Source: Pigmentiphaga aceris (GTDB taxonomy: Bacteria > Pseudomonadota > Gammaproteobacteria > Burkholderiales > Burkholderiaceae_B). From it: a DNA stretch of 64,000 bases. How positions within the stretch are numbered: position 1 is the stretch's first letter; every line of letters begins with the position of its first letter. Under the pieces are notes generated by a model. It searched no databases and was not told where the DNA came from. It saw only the letters and a program-made list of their open reading frames with translations. The position numbers and the translations under genes were made by a program. The stretch spans positions 4,774,001 to 4,838,000 of the forward strand of contig NZ_CP043046.1 of the NCBI RefSeq assembly GCF_008119665.1, in the 5' to 3' direction. Below are positions 6,643 to 14,589 of this stretch, one piece after another.

Positions 6643-8478
6643 TCAAGCGCCTACATCCAACACCTGAGGTTCCACCACATCTGCGTCCGGGTGGGCACGC
6701 TGTTGCGCAGGCTGCTGCGAGCGATGGATGTTGAGCGCCGCGTTGATGATGCCGATGTGGCTGAACGCCTGCGGGAAGTTGCCCAGCATGCGCTTGGCGT
6801 GCGGCTCGTATTGCTCGGCCAGCAGGCCGACATCGTTGCACAGCCCCAGCAAGCGTTCGAACAAGGCGCGCGCGTCGGCTTGCCGCCCCATCAGGCCGTA
6901 GGCATCGGCCAGCCAGAACGAGCACACCAGGAAGGTGCCCTCGCCGGGCGGCAGGCCATCCACGCCGTGCTGGGTTTCATACCGCAGCAGCAGACCATCG
7001 CGCATCAGGCGCTTTTCCATCATGTCGATGGTGCGCACCACGCGTGGATCGTCGGGCGGCAGGAAGCCGGTCAACGGAATCTGCAGCAGAGCGGCGTCCA
7101 TCAGCGTCGACCCGTAAGACTGCACGAAGCAACCCATCTCTTCGTTGTAGCCCTGCGCGCATACCTCGGCATGAATCTCGTCGGCAATGCGGCGATAACG
7201 TGCAATCTTCTCGCGGCTGCCTTTATTGGTTTCCGTCAGGATGGCAGCACGGTCGAAGGCCACCCAGGCCATGACCTTGGAATGTGTGAAGTGCAAGGCC
7301 TGCCCACGGATCTCCCAGATGCCTTCATCGGGCTTGCGCCAGGCTTGCTCCAGGAAAGGCATGATGACTTCGGCGATGGCTGCGCTGCGTCGATGCGTGG
7401 GCAGACCACCGCGTCGCGCCTGTGCCATCGCGTCTGCCACTTCGCCGTAGATATCCAGCTGGAACTGGGTAGCAGCGGCATTACCGATGCGTACCGGTTT
7501 CGAGTTCTCGTAGCCCTTCAACCAGGGCAACTCGTACTCAGGCAGCCGTCGTTCACCGGCCAGGCCATACATGATCTGCATCTGTTCCGGGTTGCCTGCC
7601 ACCGAGCGGGCAAGCCAGTTGCGCCATGCCTGGGCTTCTTCGAAGTACCCCAGGTTCATGAAGGCCAACAGTGTCATGGTGGCATCGCGCAGCCAGCAGT
7701 ACCGGTAGTCCCAGTTGCGCTCGCCGCCCACGTGCTCGGGCAACGACGTCGTGGCGGCCGCCACGATGCCGCCGGTGGGCTGGTAGGTCAGCGCCTTCAA
7801 GGTGATCAACGAGCGTTTGACGGCAGGCGTCCATTCACCCACGTCAGGGCAACGATCCGAGAATTCCAGCCAGAAATACTCGGTCGTGGTCAGTGCGCCA
7901 TACGGATCGATCGGTTCGGCAATCGGCTTGCTGGATGACTGGTGTGTCAGCGAAAACGCCAGGCGTTCGCCGGTCGTCACACTGAAACGGCTGGTGGTGT
8001 GATGGTCACGACCCTTGATCGGCGTGGGTGCGCGCAGCACCAGCATGTCGGGGCCGGCCACCGCTGTCAGGGTGTGTGGATCGACCCGTTCGACCCAGGG
8101 CACACTGCGGCCATAGTCGAAGCGAACCACCAGGTCCATGTCGAAGACCACCCCGCCGTCAACGCCTTCGACAATACGCACGATGCAGCTGCGGTCGCCC
8201 TGCGGCATGAAGTCGATCAGCTTGGCCGTGCCGGTCTCGGTGGTGAATGTGGTCTCCAGCACCATCGTGCCGTCGCGATAGGCGCGGCTGGACGACAGCA
8301 CTTTGCCATGCGGCGAAATCTTCCAGCGGCCATTGTCGACTTCACCCAGCAGCGATGCAAAACACGCGGGCGAATCGAAACGCGGGAAACACAGCCAGTC
8401 GATCGAACCTTCGTTCGACACCAGTGCCGCCGTGCGGCAATTGCCCAAGAGGGCATAGTTCTCAATCGGTTGGGTCAA
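6643..8478 (-). CDS. Glycoside hydrolase family 15 (glucoamylase/trehalase-like)
   Basis: 611-residue cytosolic GH15 enzyme. An N-terminal beta-domain begins IENYALLGNCRTAALVSNEG. The (alpha/alpha)6 barrel carries RNWDYRYCWLRDATMTL, PDEGIWEIRG (likely general acid Glu) and PGEGTFLVCSFWLADAYGL (second catalytic Glu region). Family members release beta-glucose from alpha-glucans or split trehalose; the exact substrate is not decided by sequence. The start is TTG at 8478 with AGGAGG 5 nt upstream; it overlaps the end of pgl by 17 nt. It is the last gene of a ppgK-zwf-pgl cluster, so its product glucose can be phosphorylated and oxidised by its neighbours. Confidence 0.88.
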   Translation of the reverse strand: MTQPIENYALLGNCRTAALVSNEGSIDWLCFPRFDSPACFASLLGEVDNGRWKISPHGKVLSSSRAYRDGTMVLETTFTTETGTAKLIDFMPQGDRSCIVRIVEGVDGGVVFDMDLVVRFDYGRSVPWVERVDPHTLTAVAGPDMLVLRAPTPIKGRDHHTTSRFSVTTGERLAFSLTHQSSSKPIAEPIDPYGALTTTEYFWLEFSDRCPDVGEWTPAVKRSLITLKALTYQPTGGIVAAATTSLPEHVGGERNWDYRYCWLRDATMTLLAFMNLGYFEEAQAWRNWLARSVAGNPEQMQIMYGLAGERRLPEYELPWLKGYENSKPVRIGNAAATQFQLDIYGEVADAMAQARRGGLPTHRRSAAIAEVIMPFLEQAWRKPDEGIWEIRGQALHFTHSKVMAWVAFDRAAILTETNKGSREKIARYRRIADEIHAEVCAQGYNEEMGCFVQSYGSTLMDAALLQIPLTGFLPPDDPRVVRTIDMMEKRLMRDGLLLRYETQHGVDGLPPGEGTFLVCSFWLADAYGLMGRQADARALFERLLGLCNDVGLLAEQYEPHAKRMLGNFPQAFSHIGIINAALNIHRSQQPAQQRAHPDADVVEPQVLDVGA

Positions 8479-9205
8479 TTTTTCCTCCTGCAACGGCCTC
8501 ATCGAGGAACCAGATCAGTTGTCCATCCGACCACACCAAGCCTGCCGGGACCGATGGATCGCCCGCACGTGCGCGTGCAAGCGGCTCCTGTTTTGACGCA
8601 CCTTCCACCATGAACACCACGGACGCAGCGCTGGCCAGCACCGGCAGTGTCAGCGTGATGCGCGGCTCCGGTTTTTCACCGATCACCGCCACCACCCAGT
8701 CATCGCGCTCGGACAGCGCAAGCGACCCGGGGAAGAGTGACGCCGTGTGCCCGTCTCCGCCCATGCCCAGCAGGTTCACGTTGAACAAGGGGGCTGTCGG
8801 ATTGATGCGTTCACCCTGATAGAAATCGCGCAAGGTGCGGGCGTAATCACGTGCCGCTTCTTCCGGGCTGCCGTGGGTGGGCACCGGGTGCACATTGCCG
8901 GGCGGAATCGGCACGTGGTCGATCATCGCCCGCCTGGCCATCAGGTAATTGCTGTCGGGATGGTCATGCGGCACGAAACGCTCATCGCCCCAGAACAGGT
9001 GCACGCGCGACCAGTCGATACGTGCTGCGCGGGCCGGTTCGGCCAGCCGTTCGAACAAGGGCCGGGGCGTGCTGCCGCCCGACAAGGCGATGGAAAACGG
9101 GCCGGTGCTGCGCGCAATCTCATCGACCAGCCATTCGGCGACATGGGTTGCCAAAGTCTCGCGATCGGGCAGCACGGACGTGACAGCGGCGGAAGCAGCA
9201 CTCAT
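8462..9205 (-). CDS. pgl: 6-phosphogluconolactonase
   Basis: 247 residues, hydrolysing 6-phosphogluconolactone to 6-phosphogluconate, the second oxidative pentose-phosphate step. Family motifs: LSGGSTP at 41-47, GDERFVP at 73-79 and GMGGDGHTASLFPG at 147-160. AAGGAG sits 7 nt before the ATG. It starts 12 nt after zwf and overlaps the GH15 gene downstream, so the three are translationally close. Length is typical of the SOL/DevB family. Confidence 0.95.
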   Translation of the reverse strand: MSAASAAVTSVLPDRETLATHVAEWLVDEIARSTGPFSIALSGGSTPRPLFERLAEPARAARIDWSRVHLFWGDERFVPHDHPDSNYLMARRAMIDHVPIPPGNVHPVPTHGSPEEAARDYARTLRDFYQGERINPTAPLFNVNLLGMGGDGHTASLFPGSLALSERDDWVVAVIGEKPEPRITLTLPVLASAASVVFMVEGASKQEPLARARAGDPSVPAGLVWSDGQLIWFLDEAVAGGKIDPTD

Positions 9206-9217
9206 GGTCGATTCTCC

Positions 9218-10768
9218 TTATGCGAATTTGCGCCAGACGCGCCCGTCGCGTGCCAGCAGTTCATCGGCGGTACGCGGACCGTCTGCGCCCGCGGCGTACA
9301 AGTCGACAGATGCCGCATCGTCCTGCCAGGCATCCAGGAATGGCTGCACGGCACGCCACCCGTTTTCCACGTTGTCAGCCCGCTGGAACAGGGTCTGATC
9401 GCCTGTCAGACAGTCGTAGATCAGCGTCTCGTACCCGGTCGACGGCTGCATCGGGAAGAAGTCGGCGTAGGCAAAACCCATCTCCACGTTCTCGATTTCC
9501 AGCGTCGGTCCCGGACGCTTGGCCTGGAAGTCCAGCCACATGCCCTCATTGGGCTGAATCTGGATGATCAGATAGTTGGGCGTGAGTTTGGATATTTTGG
9601 TTCCGCGAAACTGCGAGAACGGAGCCGGCTTGAAGCAGATGGCGATCTCGGTATCGCGCGCACGCAGGCGCTTGCCGGTACGCAGATAGAACGGCACGCC
9701 TGACCACCGCCAGTTGTCGACCATGATCTTCAGGGCAACATAGGTTTCGGTATTGCTGTCGGGGGCCACGCGCGATTCCGCGCGATATGCCGGCACCTGA
9801 GCCTCGCCCACCCGCCCTGCCGCGTACTGGCCACGCACCGAGTTGGACAAGGCTTCGCGTCGTGTCTGCGGACGAATTGCGCCGATCACCTTGGCTTTCT
9901 CTGATCGCACCGCGTCGGCACCAAAGGCCGCAGGCGGTTCCATGGCGACCATGGCCAGCAACTGGAACAGGTGATTCGGCACCATGTCGCGCAGCGCACC
10001 GATCTGCTCGTAGAAACCGCCGCGCTGCTCCACACCCACCGTTTCAGCGGCAGTGATCTGCACGTGATCGATGTAGTGGTTGTTCCAGATCGCCTCGAAA
10101 ATGCCATTGGCAAATCGGCTGACCAGGATGTTCTGCACCGTCTCTTTGCCGAGGTAGTGATCCATGCGGTAGATCTGCGACTCGCTCATCACACGCAGCA
10201 GTCGCGCGTTGAGTTCCTGCGCCGATGCCAGATCGGACCCGAAGGGCTTTTCGATCACCACGCGACGATAGGTGTCCTTGCTTTCCTTCAACAGACCTGA
10301 CTTGCCCAGGCGGTCTGCCACCTCACCAAAGAAGCGCGGTGACGTCGCCAGATAGAACACCGCATTGCGTGTGCCATTGCGCGCCAGGCGTTCGCCCAGG
10401 GCGGTGTAGGTGGCATCGTCAACGAAGTCGCCCTGCACATACGAAATGTTCTTCGACACCTTGCTCCACAAGGCTTCATCCAGCGGCTGACCGCCTGTCG
10501 CCTCATTGTGCTGCGGCAAGGTACGGATGAAATCCGCCAGCCGCGTGGCAAAGCCCTCGTCGGTGTTCGGGTTGTGGTCGACGCCGACGATATGCAGACC
10601 TTCATCGATCAGGCCATCGCGGTGCAGGTGATACAGCGCAGGCAGCAGCAGGCGCTTGACCAGATCACCATTGGCACCGAACAGGAACAAGGTGGCCGGC
10701 GGAGCCTTGGCCGGTTTGGCGGCCTTCTTGCCACGTGGCGTGCGTCCAGCAGGAACAGAAGAACTCAT
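9218..10768 (-). CDS. zwf: Glucose-6-phosphate 1-dehydrogenase
   Basis: 516 residues, oxidising beta-glucose-6-phosphate to 6-phosphogluconolactone with NAD(P)+. A basic N-terminal extension of about 25 residues precedes the nucleotide-binding motif GANGDLVKRL (31-40), where Asn replaces the more usual Ser. EKPFGSD (173-179) and the active-site segment DHYLGKE (203-209) are intact. AAAGGA lies 7 nt before the ATG. It follows ppgK by about 50 nt and precedes pgl by 12 nt, giving a short route from glucose to 6-phosphogluconate. Confidence 0.96.
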   Translation of the reverse strand: MSSSVPAGRTPRGKKAAKPAKAPPATLFLFGANGDLVKRLLLPALYHLHRDGLIDEGLHIVGVDHNPNTDEGFATRLADFIRTLPQHNEATGGQPLDEALWSKVSKNISYVQGDFVDDATYTALGERLARNGTRNAVFYLATSPRFFGEVADRLGKSGLLKESKDTYRRVVIEKPFGSDLASAQELNARLLRVMSESQIYRMDHYLGKETVQNILVSRFANGIFEAIWNNHYIDHVQITAAETVGVEQRGGFYEQIGALRDMVPNHLFQLLAMVAMEPPAAFGADAVRSEKAKVIGAIRPQTRREALSNSVRGQYAAGRVGEAQVPAYRAESRVAPDSNTETYVALKIMVDNWRWSGVPFYLRTGKRLRARDTEIAICFKPAPFSQFRGTKISKLTPNYLIIQIQPNEGMWLDFQAKRPGPTLEIENVEMGFAYADFFPMQPSTGYETLIYDCLTGDQTLFQRADNVENGWRAVQPFLDAWQDDAASVDLYAAGADGPRTADELLARDGRVWRKFA

Positions 10769-10819
10769 TGGCGATCCTTTGCGCAGGCAGACCCGTCTGC
10801 TGCGTCGTGATTCGAGGGG

Positions 10820-11557
10820 CTATCGATTCGAGGGACTATCGTCGGTGCTGCGCGTAGCGGCCGGGCCGTTCCACAAGGCCGCGCCACCTGCCAGACCAGC
10901 ATCATTGGAACCGATCCGCACGTTTTTCGGCAGCGTAAGCGTCACACGTTTGGCGTTGCCGCCGCCCAGATAGATGTGATCGGCATTGAGCAAGACTTTC
11001 ACACAATGCAGCGCGCGTTCAAGGTGTTGGTTCCACTGCGCGACGCCGATGCGCTTCAGCGCTTCGGCACCCAGGCACTCTTCGTAGGTCGCATCGCCGT
11101 AAAACGGGTGGTGGCCAAGTTCCATGTGCGGCATCAGTTCCCCGTCCAGGAAAAGTGCGCTGCCCAGGCCGGTGCCCAGCGTCAGTACGAACTCCAGGCC
11201 CTGCCCGCTGATCAGCGCAAAACCTTGCATGTCGGCGTCGTTGACCAGGCGCACAGGGTGCCCGAAGCGCGCTGCGATCTTGTCGGCAAGCGGGTAATCG
11301 AGCCACTCAGCTCCGCCAATGTTCACGGCAGTCTGCACGCGCGCATTGCGGATCACGCCAGGAAAGCCGACCGCAATGCGGTCATAGGCTGGCAGTGACT
11401 TCGCCAGCGCAGCCAGCTCGTCAAGCATCTGCTCAGGCTGGCAAGGCCGCGGCGTGGGCGTGCGCATGCGTTCGCTGATGAGCTGACCGTGATCGTCGAT
11501 GACCGCCACTTTCAGCGCCGTACCGCCGATGTCGATTGCCAGAATGCCTGGTTTCAC
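10820..11557 (-). CDS. ppgK: Polyphosphate glucokinase (ROK family)
   Basis: 245-residue ROK kinase that phosphorylates glucose, in this subfamily with inorganic polyphosphate as donor. Phosphate-binding motif IDIGGTALK at 8-16, catalytic-loop NDAD at 106-109, LTLGTGLG at 125-132, and ELGHHP at 146-151. The start is GTG at 11557 with GGAGG 5 nt upstream; the frame extends to 11662 without support. Donor specificity (polyphosphate versus ATP) is inferred from overall similarity. First gene of the ppgK-zwf-pgl-GH15 cluster. Confidence 0.87.
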   Translation of the reverse strand: MKPGILAIDIGGTALKVAVIDDHGQLISERMRTPTPRPCQPEQMLDELAALAKSLPAYDRIAVGFPGVIRNARVQTAVNIGGAEWLDYPLADKIAARFGHPVRLVNDADMQGFALISGQGLEFVLTLGTGLGSALFLDGELMPHMELGHHPFYGDATYEECLGAEALKRIGVAQWNQHLERALHCVKVLLNADHIYLGGGNAKRVTLTLPKNVRIGSNDAGLAGGAALWNGPAATRSTDDSPSNR

Positions 11558-11821
11558 GTTTGCCTCCAGCCAATGAGTCGAAAGGCAATGGTACGGGTTT
11601 GCCTGCCGTCCGTCAGCGCAGCACCTGCCAGCTCGACCGTAAATGTCAGTAAGCGCTACCAAGCCTTGCCCGGACGGTGGAAATGTTGCCTCTCGTTATC
11701 TCGGTAGCGAAGCGATCACGTAAAGTACCCTCGCTTCCGCGTACCTGTGGTTCCCCCCTGTGGTTCCTGGTACCTGCGCCACCCATGCCAACGGCATGGT
11801 CACTGCGTTCAAAGGACTCAT
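11558..11821. promoter_or_regulatory. Divergent promoter region, ppgK / mutarotase
   Basis: 264 bases between the divergent GTG of ppgK and ATG of the mutarotase. It must hold both promoters. A 13-bp-period direct repeat CCTGTGGTTCC occurs at 11744-11754 and 11757-11767. No clear -35/-10 pair could be chosen by eye. Confidence 0.4.
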
Positions 11822-12727
11822 ATGAACAATTTTGCTTCCCCGACCGTCGTCGAGGAAAAGCTTGGCGAACTCGACTGCCTGCGCGTTCGCACCCCTTTCA
11901 GCGAGGCGCTGATTGCCCGCCAGGGTGGCCACCTGATGCGCTTCCAGCATCACGGGCAACAGCCGCTGGTCTGGCTCAGCGACACCACCGCACTCGAACA
12001 CGGCCAGGCCATCCGGGGCGGTGTGCCGGTCTGCTGGCCCTGGTTCGGCGATCTGACGCGCAGCCCTGAATCGGTACGCAATACCTACGTAGGCACGGAG
12101 CCGCCGTTCCACGGCATGGTGCGCACCCTTGACTGGCAGATGCAAGACCCGGTGATTGAAAACAATGAAGTGCAGCTGACGTTTCAGCTGCTGCTTCCGC
12201 AAGGTCTGCCGAACTGGCCACATCCGTCGGAACTGCGTCTGCGGCTGACCATTGGCCAGCATCTGGACATGAACCTGCAGACGCGCAACCTGGGCACCAC
12301 GCAGCTTGCGCTGACCCAGGCGCTGCACACCTACTTCGCGGTGAGCGACAGCCGTGAGGTCAGCCTGCGCGGCTTTGATGGCTGCACCTATCTGGACGCC
12401 ATGGATAACTGGCGTGAGAAGCACCAGGATGGGGACATCCGCTTCACGGAAGAGACCGACCGCATCTATCTGGGTGTCGGCCCGACGCTGAGCATTGACG
12501 ATCCGGGCTGGGAACGCCGCATCCACCTGCATACGCGCCAGTCGCGCTCGGCGATTGTGTGGAACCCATGGATAAACAAAGCTCAACGCATGCCGAACTT
12601 CCCCGACGATGCCTGGCAACGCATGCTGTGCATCGAAACCGCCCGCATGGGCGAGGCAGACGTGCTGCTGATCCCCCCTGGCGCAGCACACGACATGGGC
12701 GTGGAAATTCGGGTGGAAAACAACTGA
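11822..12727 (+). CDS. D-hexose-6-phosphate mutarotase (YeaD-like)
   Basis: 301-residue aldose-1-epimerase superfamily protein of the glucose-6-phosphate 1-epimerase type. It has RQGGHLMRFQHHGQQPLVWLS near the N-terminus, FHGMVRTLDWQ and ALHTYFAVSD with the expected catalytic His residues, and VWNPW near the C-terminus. It interconverts alpha- and beta-glucose-6-phosphate. ATG 11822 is chosen; a longer frame from 11747 lacks support. Its divergent placement beside ppgK-zwf is functionally sensible because Zwf uses the beta anomer. Confidence 0.87.
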   Translation: MNNFASPTVVEEKLGELDCLRVRTPFSEALIARQGGHLMRFQHHGQQPLVWLSDTTALEHGQAIRGGVPVCWPWFGDLTRSPESVRNTYVGTEPPFHGMVRTLDWQMQDPVIENNEVQLTFQLLLPQGLPNWPHPSELRLRLTIGQHLDMNLQTRNLGTTQLALTQALHTYFAVSDSREVSLRGFDGCTYLDAMDNWREKHQDGDIRFTEETDRIYLGVGPTLSIDDPGWERRIHLHTRQSRSAIVWNPWINKAQRMPNFPDDAWQRMLCIETARMGEADVLLIPPGAAHDMGVEIRVENN

Positions 12728-12826
12728 GCAAGGCGTAATGGCTATCAATGTCTCGCCCCAGACACAACGGACATTTGACGAGCGGGGGGCATAGGGTGAG
12801 GATGTACCGGACGAGTACTACTTGTC

Positions 12827-14491
12827 ATGAAGAAGCAACCTATGTCCGCTACGCATGTACTGGTAAGTCTGTTCGGTGAGATTGCCCTGCTGCTGTGGGG
12901 CGTACAAACCGTGCGCCAAGGGGTGCTTGGTTCTTTCGGCTCAGACCTGCGCGAGCGCCTGGCGCGCGGGCTGAATCACCCATTACAGGCGATCGCAGCT
13001 GGTCTGGGCGTGACGGCCGTGCTGCAGTCGAGCACGGCCACCGCGTTCATGGTGACCTCGCTCGCCGCCGATGGCGTGATTGCCTTGGCACCCGCGCTGG
13101 CGGTCATGCTTGGGGCCAATATCGGCACGGCATTGGTGGTGCAGCTCTTGTCGTTCGACGTTAGCTGGCTGTTTGCCTTGCTGATCGGTGCGGGGTTCGT
13201 CACCACCCGCCGCAGCCGCAGCGCACGTGGGCGAGATATCGGACGCATTCTGGTCGGCATCGGCCTGACCTTGCTGTCGCTGCGCCTGCTTGACCAGACA
13301 GTCCAGCCCATTTCGGCAGAGCCGGTGATGCGCGACCTGCTGCTGGCCATCACGGCCGACCCGCTGTTGAACATCATGCTGGCCGCCTTGTTCACCTGGC
13401 TTGCGCATTCCAGCATCGTCACCACGCTGCTGGTGTCGGCCCTGGCCGGAGTCGGCGCGATCAGCATGCCTGCTGCGCTGGCCATGGTGCTGGGTGCCAA
13501 TCTGGGCAGTGCGCTCAATCCCATCCTGCAAGGCGACCGCAGCAACCTGGCAACACTGCGGCTGCCGCTTGGCAATGTCATGACGCGCCTGGTCGGGCTG
13601 GTCGTGGCCATGCCCTTGATTCCGCTGACGGTAGGTCTGGCCAATGACGCGGGCCTGTCGGCAACCACTGCGGTGGTGGCCTACCACCTGGCTTTCAACA
13701 CCATCGTGGCCTTGGCCTTCCTGCCGCTGCTGCCGCGCATGGCGGCATGGCTGACCCGACGCCTGCCCGCAGCGGAACAGCCCACCGAGGCTGGCTGCCC
13801 CCGCTACCTCGATGAATCCAGCATGCACAGTCCGGCAGTTGCGCTGGCCAATGCATCACGCGAAGCCCTGCGCATGGCCGATGTGGTCGACACCATGCTG
13901 CGCGGCACCTTCGAAGTCTTGCGGACCGACGACCGCGACAAGGTCAACATGATCACCGCCATGGACGATCAGCTCGATCGCCTGCACGCGGCCGTGACCT
14001 ACTACGCATCGGCCGTGGGTGCGGCCCAGGAACTGGATCAGGTCGATACCCGACGCGTGTCGGAAATCCTGGTGTTCGCAGTCAACCTGGAACACATCGG
14101 CGACGTGATCGAAAAAAGCCTGATGGCACTCGCCAGCAAGCGCATCGATCTGCGCATCAAATTCCCGGCTGCGGTCTTGAGCGAAATCGACGAGATTCAG
14201 CAACTGCTGACCCGTGATCTGCAACTGGCCATCACTACTTTCATCTCGGCCGACGAGCGCTCGGCGCGTGACCTGATTCACGACAAAGACAGAATGCGTG
14301 CACTGGAACGTTCAGCTGCCGCACGTCAGTTCGACCTGATCCGAAAGGGCGACCGTCTGAGCGTGCAAGCCGGTGCCTTGGTGCTGGATGTGTTCCGCGA
14401 TCTGAAGCGTATCGAGTCGCACCTGGCTGCCACTACCTACGCGGTGCTGGAAGCCGTGGGGGGATTGCAGGAAAGCCGGCTGATGAAATGA
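12827..14491 (+). CDS. Na/Pi cotransporter family protein with PhoU-like tail
   Basis: 554 residues. The membrane part (about 1-320) contains the duplicated QSS-type motifs of the Na/Pi (NptA/PhoU-domain) family: LQSSTATAFMVTSLA at 66-80 and a second HSSIVTTLLVSALA. A C-terminal helical PhoU-like domain (about 335-545) follows. Family members take up phosphate with sodium or affect phosphate signalling. ATG at 12827 or 12842 (MSATHVL) could be used. It follows the mutarotase by 99 nt and ends in a hairpin at 14494-14517. Confidence 0.88.
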   Translation: MKKQPMSATHVLVSLFGEIALLLWGVQTVRQGVLGSFGSDLRERLARGLNHPLQAIAAGLGVTAVLQSSTATAFMVTSLAADGVIALAPALAVMLGANIGTALVVQLLSFDVSWLFALLIGAGFVTTRRSRSARGRDIGRILVGIGLTLLSLRLLDQTVQPISAEPVMRDLLLAITADPLLNIMLAALFTWLAHSSIVTTLLVSALAGVGAISMPAALAMVLGANLGSALNPILQGDRSNLATLRLPLGNVMTRLVGLVVAMPLIPLTVGLANDAGLSATTAVVAYHLAFNTIVALAFLPLLPRMAAWLTRRLPAAEQPTEAGCPRYLDESSMHSPAVALANASREALRMADVVDTMLRGTFEVLRTDDRDKVNMITAMDDQLDRLHAAVTYYASAVGAAQELDQVDTRRVSEILVFAVNLEHIGDVIEKSLMALASKRIDLRIKFPAAVLSEIDEIQQLLTRDLQLAITTFISADERSARDLIHDKDRMRALERSAAARQFDLIRKGDRLSVQAGALVLDVFRDLKRIESHLAATTYAVLEAVGGLQESRLMK

Positions 14492-14493
14492 CA

Positions 14494-14517
14494 CCGGCAG
14501 GATCTGCATCCTGCCGG
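14494..14517 (+). terminator. Terminator hairpin after Na/Pi gene
   Basis: Perfect 10-bp stem CCGGCAGGAT / ATCCTGCCGG with a 4-nt loop, 2 nt after the stop codon. Only a short TT follows, so termination may be partial. Confidence 0.6.
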
Positions 14518-14589
14518 TTGGGTCATCATCGATCAGGTCAATCCTGAACCGACTGACGGGCGTGACTTGGTTCCAGCATCAGGGCCGCT

